Positions 37,701-48,797 of a stretch of 64,000 nt of DNA are shown piece by piece. The stretch is taken from positions 4,960,001 to 5,024,000 of the forward strand of contig OX467082.1 in the NCBI GenBank assembly GCA_950106755.1. Direction: 5' to 3'. Position 1 is the stretch's first letter. The number at the start of each line of letters is the position of its first letter. The stretch comes from Climacium dendroides. Lineage: Eukaryota; Streptophyta; Bryopsida; Hypnales; Climaciaceae. A program made the position numbers and the translations under genes. The notes below the pieces were generated by a model. It did no database searches, had not been told where the DNA came from, and saw only the letters and a program-made list of their open reading frames with translations.

Positions 37701-40700
37701 TTTATTCTTTAGCATGTTTTTTTTCATGACAAAATGTTGTCTACACCCCCCAAAAAAGAGTAGCTGGCTAGGTTCTTTTGCCTTCGAGCGCCAAGTATGG
37801 CAACGAAACTTTGAAATTTCCTGTCAAGTAGAACTAATAAATTGTTCTTCAGCAAACGAACTGTCATGTCCACTTCAAAAATTAGCAAAATGACAAACAC
37901 TTTGGCGTCTTTGATGTCTTTTTCGGAGGTAGGTCACAATGCTTCAAATGGTATCTTTTCCTGCGAAAATTTTGCAAAATTCCTAAATCGACGAACTCTA
38001 GAATCTGAGCAGGCCACAACTTCGAAACAATGCACCAACCTCCCCTAATTTTCTAGAGGCGAATTCAACGGCTGGATGCGTAGAAATAGTAGCTCGAATC
38101 CTGAATCCTTTGTCATCTACAGCACGCCCGGTGAATAGTCGGGTGGACTTCACGGGAACAATCTAGGTGGAGAAGACCGTGCAATTGAAACTACGCGGGA
38201 GGCCACCGTGGAAAGTTGGAAGCAGACGTCGCCTTTTGTTTGCAAAAACTAGCCAATGGATGAGTGTCGCTGCCTCATAATGCTTGCCTTGCTTTGAAAC
38301 CCAAACTCACACCATGCACTCTTCCACGTATCCAACTCAGAGACCGTAACCCCTAAACCCTAGCCCAACGTTATTTTTCCGAGCAGAAGGTACGTGGCAC
38401 CGAACTTCTCCCCGGTGACATGAGCGCCGCCCCATCGTATTTCTGGACATTTGTAATACTACGGGCTACTATGAATCTTTTGTGCAACATAGAAATCACA
38501 TTGCATTACCCAAATTTGTGTGTTTGGTGTTGCTGGATAGCTAGAATCTTGATCTACAAATGTTCCTTCTCGTGAATTTCCATTACAGTTTAGCATATGA
38601 CTGGAAATTAAGGTTGAAAATGGTCAAGGACACTTTTTGTCCTCAATGTCACTTTGAGGTTAACCTTTAAATACAAAGCATATTCAAGGGTCATTTTGAA
38701 AAGTCAAACCTAAATTTTCACTTAGTTCTTGATTTTAAATGTTTTTAAGCTTGACCCTAAAAATATAGCTCCAATAATTTAATTTTTATTCCATCTTAAT
38801 TTTTTTCAAAAAATTATAGTAATTATAATTTTTGTAACACTTTAAAGGTAGCATTTTGAAAGCTTAAAATACAACACTCTTAAACTTTTTATATCAAATT
38901 TTTCTTAGTGTCACCAATTACACCATGATGTTGACTTCTATCATCTCCTTTTATCTAAATATTTTATATTATTTAAAGCATTTTTATAATTAATGATTTT
39001 TACAAAGAGATTATTATGGAAAATCATATAAAATTCTTTTAAATATATTTAATATTTATAAAAAATATTTAAGTTTAAATATATATTATTATATAGAATA
39101 TTTTTTATAAAAGGCATCTTTTAATATAGAAAGATAATTGAGGTTTGACCAAGTGAGAACACAAAATGTCCTTCAAGGATTAAGTACATATGTACTTGTA
39201 TACAAGGGTTTTGTGTTTTTTTAGTGATGAAACATGATACTTTCAAGAGTTATTTAATAAATTTCTTTTATACGTCCAAGATTTAGGTGTGCATATTGAA
39301 CATCGATCTCATTCCTTTCTCTTCATTTTGTTTTTAAGACAAGTGAACCCATTGTAGGCTAAATGGGAGAAAAATTATATTAGTGGTGCACATTCAAGTT
39401 TAGTGCTTTGCATTGATGTATAGAACTTGATGCATATGTAACAGTCCATCCATTCTTGATTATCCCCATTTTGATAGCATAAGATAATCTATTTCTAATC
39501 AGATATGACATATAAAGATTGGGAATACAACTCCTATTTGGTAAGGAGGCAGTTGGCAATGAAGCACTCTCAATTGGTCCTACAATTTTCTATCACAATA
39601 ATGAAGCACTCTTGATTTTTGCAATTAGCCTTGGTCGGGAATATGGGATAAACAAAACCTAAACCTAAAAAATTCATGATAATTTTGTTTTGAAAAATAA
39701 AATTGTGAAAATGATGGAATCCTTCTAAAATATATTTTATCACATGGAGAAATTTTCCCTTAAACATACTTGAGCTCTAAATATGTTCAATTGCTTAACC
39801 CCTAAAGCACCAACTTGCATTTTTTTTGGCAACATAGCTATTCTGGATAGGATACTATGAATGGAATTTTTATTTTTATTTTTTGAAGTTTTCACACAAC
39901 ATGTGGACAAGGTTATTATTTAAGGCACAACAATTTTCATAACTTTTGACTACATGGTTAGAAAGTTATTCTATGATGGGAGCACTTTTGGCTAAATTCA
40001 TTGTTAGTCTGAGTAAGTGCCTTGGTTGCACATTTGGAAGTGTGATTGGATCCACGGATTTGTAATTGGTGCACCAATGAGTGTCTATAGGTAGTAGGGA
40101 GTTTTGCCTTCAATTACATAATTTGCGTTGTGGCTCCAAACAATAGTGTCATTGTATACAAAGCCAGTAGAAATGCAAATTCTTGATGGAAAGGTTTACA
40201 ACCATAGACACAAATATCATAGTGTACTTAAAAAAATTCAAATGCACTAAATACATTCACCAACAATTTCAAAAGAAAAACTTGTATTCACTTAAGGTAA
40301 GGAATGCAATAAGAAAAATGAAGGAAGGTATAAAACTAGGGGCCATGGTTTAGTATGCACATTCCAATCTTTAAAGGAAATCCATCCTAATTCAAACTAC
40401 AAATGTTGTTCTAGAAACTTACTTGCACAATAATAATCTACAAAGTATAAGCTTCTACAAAAAATATTCAAAGATGAGACAAACGCACCTAGTGTAAAAG
40501 TATGCAACTTTCATACTTAGCAATCCAACTGTAGGTTGATGTTAGGGATCCTCAATCCCTTTGTACTCAATAGGCAATGAACTATAGGTGACTTAAATAT
40601 GTTTGGGTCTTCATACTAAGTTGCTTTTGTATTATAGATCCTTGTGAGATTTTTGGCAAGCCATTGTAGGTTGTTGAGCTTAGAGATTTCTTTACATCTA

Positions 40701-40702
40701 AT
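34760..40702. other. AT-rich gene desert
   Basis: No gene is supported. It contains an (AT)n run at about 36306-36322 and a wider ATATGGAATACATA-type low-complexity patch to 36430. A distinctly less AT-rich island lies at about 38040-38440 and has a donor-like AAGGTACGTGG near 38390; it could be an isolated exon or promoter remnant, but no coding frame is convincing. A 113-codon frame at 37552-37893 has no recognisable motif. Confidence 0.5.
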
Positions 40703-41745
40703 CACTAGAAGAAAAAAGTGTCCGTTGCAACCCACTGAGATGCGACTATGTGTCCTATACAACTGAGATGTGACTGTAGCCCTCTGTATTTGCACCAAAT
40801 TTCACGTGTATGTAGTTGTAGTCGCAAAGTAGTCGGAAAATGAAGAATAGGGTTACGATATTGTAACAGAAGAACTGACATGAGGTATTCTACATCCAGT
40901 ATTCATCGCAGTTGTCCATGTGGACAACTATCCGCGAAGTAGAGTCCACCGTGGAAAAATGCAATCGCTTTGATTACAGGCTGCAACTAAAAACTAGAAG
41001 ATTGCAACTTAGAAATGACTCAAATGCAACTAGGAATCAACTATAATGCAACTAGAGCCCGACTACAGTGCAACTAAAAAACGATTCAAATGCAACTAGA
41101 GAACAAGTGCAATGCAACTAGAACATGACTGAAAATCGATTCAATTGTCCCATATCGATTGTCAAGAATACCATCAGCTTGAACAGATAAGAATGGTAAG
41201 TTATAGCATTCTTGTGTAATGAATTTTGATAGTGAAATTCTAATATTTATATATTTCGTAGATTTCTACAATTTGTAGATTTCTATAATCTACAACTCTA
41301 TAAATTATAACCAAGTTGCAAACCAATTGTATGTCAATCGCAAACTAGTTGCACATCAATCACAAACTAGTTGCACACCAATTGCAAACGAGTTGTATGT
41401 CAATCGCAAACCAGTTGCACTCTAGTCACAAATGAGTTGCACATCAATCGCAAACTAGTTGCACACCAGTTGTATATCAATCGCAAACCAGTTGCACATT
41501 AGTCGCAAACCAATTGCACACAAATAAGTGAAATAACTTCCACATCAGCAACCACATCACAGCAGTTCATCGACGAAGTTCTCCATTGCCTATCGAATGA
41601 CAAACAACCTCGCAACTGCAGTGCAACTCATGCGACTTGTTCATTGCGACTGTGGACTCCAGAATATCACCAAGTCGCAAACGTCCAATACGACTACAAA
41701 CTAGTCGCAAACCGCAGTCGCAAAACCTTGCTTTTTCTTCTAGTG
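40703..41745. mobile_element. non-autonomous CACTA element, 1043 bp
   Basis: Ends CACTAGAAGAAAAAAG (40703) and CTTTTTCTTCTAGTG (41745) are inverted repeats flanked by the 3-bp duplication AAT (40700-40702 and 41746-41748). The interior is filled with short subterminal motifs: TGCAACTA repeats on the left and CAAACTAGTTGCAC or CAACCAGTTGCAC repeats on the right, in inverted relation. In CACTA elements such repeats bind the element's own regulator. No open frame. It sits at the C-terminal end of the piggyBac relic. Confidence 0.88.
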
Positions 41746-43110
41746 AATGAAAGCAACCATTCTATATAAAGAACACCATGTTAGATCATTGGAAAATTTT
41801 AAGAGACTACTTTCTACTTGTGTGTGCTTTGAAGAAGTACAACTTGTTACATAAGAACACCTCATACGTTCAATAACAATAACTCCGCCTTCTGTTACAA
41901 ATCTTGTAATAGGCTGGAACATGCTGAAGTGGAGTAGATTGGGTTGTGTAGGGTGCAAATGAGAGGGTATGATTTGTAGAAGAATAAGCTCTTTGGCAAC
42001 GGAATAGTGAAAATCCCACCTATTCATTTGGTGGCTACCTTCACCACAAGCCTCACAATTTGCTTGGCACAAAAGCCATGCATTTGACAAAGTGGAATCT
42101 ATTATAAAGAAAAGAAACTTATGCCACCATTTGTAGGAATGAAATTGAATCAAATAGTCTTGCCTCATTTGGTCAATAAGGTCTACTCCTTGCATATGTT
42201 CTTAATATTCAATCCGTTGCAAGGTTGTCATAATAACTTCCTATACACCATTTTTTCATCTTTTTGCAATCCCCAAACCAATACAATTAGAAGAGAAAGA
42301 CATCCATTTAGAGTCAAGTTTAGTGCTTGCATTCATCTATTGACTTTTATATATATCCATAATAAAATTGACTTGGATGTTCCCTACGGCAAAAAAACTA
42401 AAAAATGCATCAAAGCCAATTTGTCTACTTTTCACTGAGCTTGTCACAAATATGTTCTACTAGAGAAAGAAATCAAAAAGTAGAAGACTCGTGAAAAAAT
42501 TGTCATATACTACATGTCCCTTGTAGTCAAGGCCCTGTGTTAGCTTGTGCACCACTCGTTTTCCTTGTCCTTCCTCAATAACGTTCCTATTCTTGCTTGT
42601 GTATGGAATGAAAGAATATAAATATCAACTTAGGTTTGAAACACAATCCAAACTTTGAAGTCCACTATAACAAAAGTTAGTAAAAAAATGCAATCAAAAT
42701 TGAGTGTAGTTCTTTTATCCACTGTTCTAAGCATTCCCAAAATGATTATAAAATTTTCTTTTTGGATTTTTGACTATAATTTTTGAGTTTTGGGACATGC
42801 AATATACCATTAAAAATGTATTTTAAGACCTTTTTAATGGTATATTACAAGACCTCAAATTTAAAAAATTACAGTAAAAAATCAAAAAAATAAATTCTGT
42901 AATTGTTTTGGGACTGTTTATATAAAACCACACTTGATTTTGAGTGTAGTTTCTTTTTTTTATCAACTTTTGTTATAGTGGTCATAGCGTGTGGGTTTAG
43001 CTAGAAGGTACATTCTATAAGGTGAAAAATAACCTTGAAATGCAATCATTATCATTGTCAATAGTTAGGTATTTCTTACAATCAAACAATTGGTGAGAGT
43101 AGTTTCCAAA
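41746..43110 (-). pseudogene. piggyBac-type transposase relic 1
   Basis: Minus-strand pieces in family order: LTIDN (position of the first Asp), a segment reading LLAKPTRYDFKVWIV, then EEGQGKRVVHKLTQGLDYKG followed by HVVYDNFFTS (second Asp block), then the best-preserved frame 41740-42195 with GVDLIDQMRQDYLIQF and KWWHKFLFFIIDSTLSNAWL, and a Cys-containing tail. These are hallmarks of piggyBac (DDE_Tnp_1_7) transposases. Several frameshifts and stops make it non-functional. A 318-bp MITE interrupts it at 42663-42980. The N-terminal third is not recognisable. Confidence 0.85.
42663..42980. mobile_element. CACTA-type foldback MITE, 318 bp, inside the piggyBac relic
   Basis: Ends CACTATAACAAAAGTT and AACTTTTGTTATAGTG form inverted repeats that extend through most of the element. 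The 3-bp duplication GTC flanks it (42660-42662 and 42981-42983). Removing the element and one GTC copy reconnects the host transposase reading frame. Confidence 0.92.
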
Positions 43111-43166
43111 ATGATCTAAAATCCATTAGAGCTTCACTAATTTTTCATAACCATAATTGTTCTTGC

Positions 43167-43283
43167 CACTATAAGAAACCCATGTTTTATGTGACGTTTT
43201 ATAGTTTTAGATGATTTATTTTAAGTGATGTTCAATAGAACAACTTGTGTTTTTATGTCAAAAATAACATCCAATATAACATC
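43167..43283. mobile_element. truncated CACTA-type MITE (single arm)
   Basis: Starts CACTATAAGAAACCCATGTT and continues through GTTTTTATGTCA and CATCCAATATAACATC, matching one arm of the MITE at 55294-55520. The second arm is absent or unrecognisable. Confidence 0.6.
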
Positions 43284-44336
43284 TAGATGCACAACCTACA
43301 CCTCAAGTCACTAAAATTCTTCAACCACTCTAAACCATGTTGTAGGTGTCACCAATCTCACCATTCTAAATCCACTCTTCTTTTACGAAACTTCATGCCC
43401 AAAACAAACTTACAATGATGAAGGTGAAGGCACACAATACAAGTATAGTGTAGACAAATCCGAGGCCAATGGTTTGTGACCAAATCTAACATATCAAAAA
43501 CTGGACAAATGTACCAATTGCCATGTCTAATTTTAAAGTGCCCATGATCAATCAAAGAATGCAATGAACAAGGGATTTCCTACAATTTGCTATGAATACA
43601 AATAAGTTGGCCTCTCAAAACCACCCTTTTTTGGTTTTATCTTGAAATTCATTGGAATTCATAAGAATTCATTTTTTGCTAATTTTAGGATTCCAAAAAT
43701 CTAAAGGGGATCTTTTTGGCCAATTGGATAGTAAAGAATTAAAAACATAACCACCATTACATACCCAACTTGGCATGCTCAAATTATTCATCTAATTTTG
43801 AAGGGCCCTCAATTTGCTTGTTCCTCATTGTTGTTCACAAAACACATCCCATAAATAGTAGAAGGTCTTGTAGCACTTTTCATCCACATTTAAAGTGTGT
43901 TAGACCTAGAACGTGTTATGGTAGTCATACTCTAACTTATGAGCACAACTACTTCTAAAGAACTTTGCCCAATGCTCATGTGCTTTGTGAACTTCAAATG
44001 CATCTACAACACCTTCATTCTCTATCACCCTCATCATCATTCGTTACTTCAAAGGTTGTGCAAAAATGTAATCACTTCAAGAGATTGTGAAGGTACAAAT
44101 ACAGAAAGCACAACCTTGCTACGATAGAAGTAGAGGACAATAAAATGATCAAGGACCATGATTCCATCTCTTGAACCGAACTTATTATACACAATTCCTT
44201 AGCTCTTGGGTGCACTTATTATCAAGTAGTGTAGGAATAGCTTGGCTAAATGTCTATAGAAACTAGTCTTTGAATGACAACGGGGTTGTCTGTTGTCACT
44301 GTTATTAGTGATCTGCAACCTTACTTCGAAATTGTA

Positions 44337-45775
44337 TAGTGCCCTATAGTTCATTTACGAATTTTTGGTTTCAAGCAGTTTGTACTTTCAAGTTCCAAAA
44401 CTTTCAAAAGTTGTAGCATATTCAAAATGAACGGATTTGAAAACAACAAATTGCATTGGAATCATATAAAAGAGTACTATATCATCATAAAAAATATTTA
44501 CACATATATTGCAAAATCATACAACATATTGGAACTTTTGTACACATTATTTACCATCTTGTGCTAGCATCCTATGCTAAAATAGCTGCCCCATTCGATT
44601 GGGCATGTTTGCAATTAGTCTTTGTAGTTGCAGAAGTAACATTTCATTCCATATCGCTTGAACCTATTTAATCATTTCTTGTTTGTCGGTTGGCCTTTGG
44701 CAACTTTGCAACAGTTCTTTAACTATCTTCCATAGATTCTCTATAGGATTCAAATCTAGAGAGTTCGAAGGCCAATCTAATTTTTTAATCCCATGAGCAT
44801 GCCTCCACATTTCAGAAACTCTACTACGATGTATGGGAGCTCCGTCTTTCATGAGTATAAGCTTGTGTAGTTCATCGTGCATGAAATAAAAGCCACTTAA
44901 TGTAGTCTCATAAACATTTTAAACAAAATCTGATGCGCTTCGTTCGTTTTGCGGTAAAATAACCAATGGTGATATGTCAAATCCAATAAAAGCCCCTCCA
45001 ACCATTACTAATGAGCGTCTAGATTTGAAATTAGGCACAAGACAATTTGGTGCGTACTTCTCATGCACCCTTCGCCATATTTGAATGGATCCAGATCTTT
45101 TTTTAAGTTCAAAGGACGACTCATCTGTCCATATGATATTCTTCCAATCATCTGTTTTGAATGAGCGACAGCTTGATGAAGAGGGAATTTGATCAAACAT
45201 CAATGGAATCTATTGGATCCAAAATTTGATGAGTAAATTGAACAAGAAAGCTGATAAAGTGCAACAACAAAGTAATCGAAAGAGAAATGCAGGAATGACT
45301 AGAAAAACAACCAAAAATGCAAAATAAAGTTGCAAGGCAAAGAAGTGGAACCTTGGTGTTTGTAAGCTATAGCTCGATGTGTCGAGCGTCAATTTATCCT
45401 ATAACTCTTAGTGAAGCAACTAGACCAGGTTGTAATTGAGTCGAGTATAAGCTCTCCCTCCCACAAATCATGGCAAAAGATTCAAATGAGCAAATTGGAA
45501 ATGTAGTAAAGTAATTGGTGATGGAAGTGTAAGCAGAGGAGAGTCTCCAGGGATTTGCAACGGAACAAGAGGCGTTGTGGTTGTAGCACAAGGGGAGGCT
45601 GGAAAAATGGTACCATTTGCACTGTTTTGGTAGCCAAGTGATTAAGTAGTTGTAAATTGCAATGCGGCGTAGAAGTACAACAATTAAGTAGTCCACAAGG
45701 TAGAGGACTAGGGTAGGCGACAAAGTAAAGGACTAAGGTGAGGCAAAAAATTTGTAAATGAATTATAGGACACTA
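44337..45775 (-). mobile_element. Tc1-like element A, about 1.44 kb
   Basis: Terminal inverted repeats TAGTGCCCTATAGTTCATTT (44337) and AAATGAATTATAGGACACTA (45775) with matching inner bases, flanked by TA at 44335-44336 and 45776-45777. It contains a degraded DD34E transposase on the minus strand. It abuts element B, sharing the TA at 45776-45777. Confidence 0.88.
44540..45203 (-). pseudogene. Tc1-like transposase of element A (DD34E), three in-frame stops
   Basis: One continuous minus frame, broken by in-frame stops and not by frameshifts, has DDWKNIIWTDESSFEL (first Asp), LILMKDGAPIHRS (second Asp) and WPSNSLDLNPIENLW (Glu). There are 34 residues between the second Asp and the Glu. The C-terminal part continues past a stop as VQAIWNEM...RLIANMPNRM. 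The N-terminal helix-turn-helix part is not recognised upstream; 45210-45730 shows other frames only. It is presumably inactive. Confidence 0.85.
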
Positions 45776-45777
45776 TA

Positions 45778-47736
45778 CAGTTGGGTACCATAAACTTACA
45801 AATTTTTTGCATGGCGACTGTGACCATACTGCAGACAGTCTATCTTTCGATGTCCCTTGCTTATACTAGGCGACAAATCTAGTTGTGAAAATTTGTGGAG
45901 GCGTTCCTCCTCTTGTCCTAAGCATATCTTTTTAATTTGCTTAAACTATCATCCCTGCATTTAGTACTTTGGTGGCTAAATGTAAAGATTGTTTTTTGGG
46001 CTTGGCGGCTTCAACTGCCACCAACAATTCCATTATGCATTGTGCCAACTGACCTAGAGATGGCCAAATTTTACTTCCGCTTGTTCCATTGCTCCTCCCT
46101 TAAGTACTTATACATGTCGATTTCTTATTTCTAAAGTTTCTGTGATTGCATTCTCCCTTGACATTGTCACGCCTTCTTCTTGCACACCGCGGTGCGTTCT
46201 TTCTTTATCGGATCAATTGTGTTTCGTTTTTTGATTCGATTTGGAGGGCTTATACTTTGTCGGATGGAGGTCGATCCAAACAAAGCGCCAATCCTTATGG
46301 GTTCATGTCTTGTCTCGTCCCATCCTTGCTTACGAAGTTGCTATGATTGTGACTGCGTTTTTGCGTGCTGTCTATTGGATTGCGCCTTGTATGGACTGAT
46401 TTTCAAGTATATTTTGTGTGTAAGTTTCTCATGACTTTAAACACTCCTTCTCTAGTTGCTTATATTTCAGTGAGTTAGCATTTTGATCCACACAATTTGT
46501 TTTTAATCTAATTGCAATATTTGTTCATTTATGAAATTTTAAAAACTCAACAGACACGAACTTTAAGCAATGAAGAAAGAAGTCTCATAGTACGCATGCG
46601 CCAAAATGGACTCAAATGTAAAAACATAGTTGAAATTTTGCAAATGCCTTGATCCACCGTTTTTATTGTTCTCATGAAATCGAAAAAATCTGGATGTTTA
46701 GAAACTAAAAAATTGAGCGGCCGACTTTTAAAGTTGTATGTGTGTTTATGGTCAATCAACACTCAAAACAAACTCTCGTTTGCCTTGCTGAGACCTTTCA
46801 ATTTCATTGTAATACTATCCAAAGATATGTCTGTAGCATGGGCTTTGGAAACAAAATTGCATATAAAAAATCATATTTGAATATTGAACAATGAGTCAAG
46901 AGATTTGCATTTGCTAAGAAGTATAAAAAATGGACGGAATTAGATTGAAAAAAAATGGATTGATGAATCGTCATTTGAACTTGAGAAAAACTCTCGCCAA
47001 ATTTGACTTTGGTGGAAGCCTCATGAAGCATATGCTTCTCATTACCTTGCACCAACTTTTAAGTCCGGTAGATCATCTGTCATGATTTGGGAGGCCTTTA
47101 CTGGTTATAACAAGAGTCTTATAGTGATAATGCCAAAAGGAAAGAGAACGGCAATAAATTTTGTTCACACTGTCTACAAAGGTACTTTAAGTGGTTTTTA
47201 TTTCATGCATGAGAACCCACAATAGCTCATACTTATGGAGGACGGTGCTTCAATGCATCGTGGCAATTTCCCAAAGCAGTGGAGGAAAACTCACAGTATA
47301 TAAAAACTGAATTGGCCTGCAAATTCACCAGGTCTAAATCCCATTGAAAACCTATGGAACACTAAAATATTTGTTGTACTACTACGACCAGACGGAGAAT
47401 AAAGAATAGATGATATACACAATGCAAATAGTTTGGAATGAGGTATCTATGGACCGATTACAAGACCTCATTGTTAGTATGTCCAAACGGATACGGACAA
47501 TCATTTCAGCTAAGGGAGGAAGTACGAGATGGTAGATAGTTTGTAAAAAGCATCTATACTTTTTCATCACTTGTAAATTCACTTGTAAATTTTTGTATAG
47601 TCATGTAATACACTTTTGTATGATTCCAATGCAATTTGTGGTTTTGAAATCGAACTATTTTTGAAGAAGCTACACCTTCTTGAAATTGGTGCATTGTCAC
47701 TACAAAATTTGTTCGTAAGTTTATGGTACCTGACTT
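45778..47736 (+). mobile_element. Tc1-like element B, about 1.96 kb
   Basis: Left end CAGTTGGGTACCATAAACTT (45778) and right end AAGTTTATGGTACCTGACTT (47736) are inverted repeats, flanked by TA at 45776-45777 and 47737-47738. It encodes a heavily mutated DD34E transposase on the plus strand and is transcribed divergently from element A. Confidence 0.85.
46556..47535 (+). pseudogene. Tc1-like transposase relic of element B (DD34E)
   Basis: Pieces across three frames: LSNEERSLIVRMRQNG and CKNIVEILQMP (N-terminal helix-turn-helix), DESSFELEKNSR-like residues (about 46970), FKSGRSSVMIWEAFTG, LILMEDGASMHRG (second Asp, about 47230), NWPANSPGLNPIENLW (Glu) and the C-terminal WNEVSMDRLQDLIVSMSKRI. 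The D-E spacing is 34 residues, as in element A. Several stops and frameshifts. It is more decayed than element A's frame in the core but keeps the N-terminal domain. Confidence 0.83.
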
Positions 47737-47739
47737 TAT

Positions 47740-48797
47740 AAGGACTTCACACACAATCATATCTCCACAGCTCTATACTTCTCCCCCAAATTCACAATCC
47801 TAAACCCATTGATCTGTGACGAGAGAGAGCACAAGTGAACAAAGGCACATCAACTTGAGGCTCCTCCACTTCATGTTTGAACATGGATCTGAAGACGGGA
47901 GACCTGATCGATGACGTAATCACAAACACAAAAATTCTGTGTCAAAGTAAGAAGATAGAAACACTTGAACTTGATACAGAATAGCTCGATTCTACCTGCG
48001 GAGTAGGCAAAAAAATGCATCACACAGGCAGATAACAGATTCTGCAGCACTCAGCAAAATTGTTTCAAGAGGAACTACAAATCCACAACAGGGCTACTCA
48101 ATGTCAGACTTGTGAATGAACCGATAAAACAGAACTATAAAAAACGGTGGTTACCTTTCACCAGGAGTTTGCTGCAAAAGATACCTTCGACATCACCACA
48201 AGAACTGGTAAAAGTCGAGGGCATTAAAAAGAGAAGCCAATCTAATAACGCACAAATATAAGTGACAAAAGTTTGTATTTGTGCTATACTAATCCAATGA
48301 CATATGGCATTCCCAAATTGGATCATTATTGGACTTTCTACAGGTCTCAAAAGCTACAAAATGGTCCCATATTCTCCATGTATTGTGTCAAATTTGAGCA
48401 TGATAAGGTCTAGATCTCAATATGATATCCAGATAAGAGATGCTACTTATTGAATTATCAATCCAATGGTGTCTTTCTTGTCAATTTCTAGTAAATAATT
48501 TGTATTCTACAGTGTAGATATGGTACCGTACATACGGTTCCCCTCATCCTTTTTAAGCGTTAAGGGCTGATACTTGTTCATGGAGTTGGAAGAGATCCCT
48601 GCAACATGGTTCAAGAATGCCATGTACGATTTCAACTCGAAAACCAAGCATCATAAAACCCTCAAATAAAGGATAAAGAATTCAGCACTTCTTGCTAGTG
48701 CCATTTTTTTGTCTGTAAGTCTCCATTGAACTGCAAAACGCAGCTTGTCTTTGGTGATGAGTGAAGCTTCTGAACTAACCCAAATTCTCAAGCTTCG
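47740..48797. other. intergenic DNA downstream of the UGT
   Basis: No supported gene. Some stretches are less AT-rich (47760-48120) but no frame shows a family. The last bases before 48798 hold the 3' region of the UGT. Confidence 0.45.
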
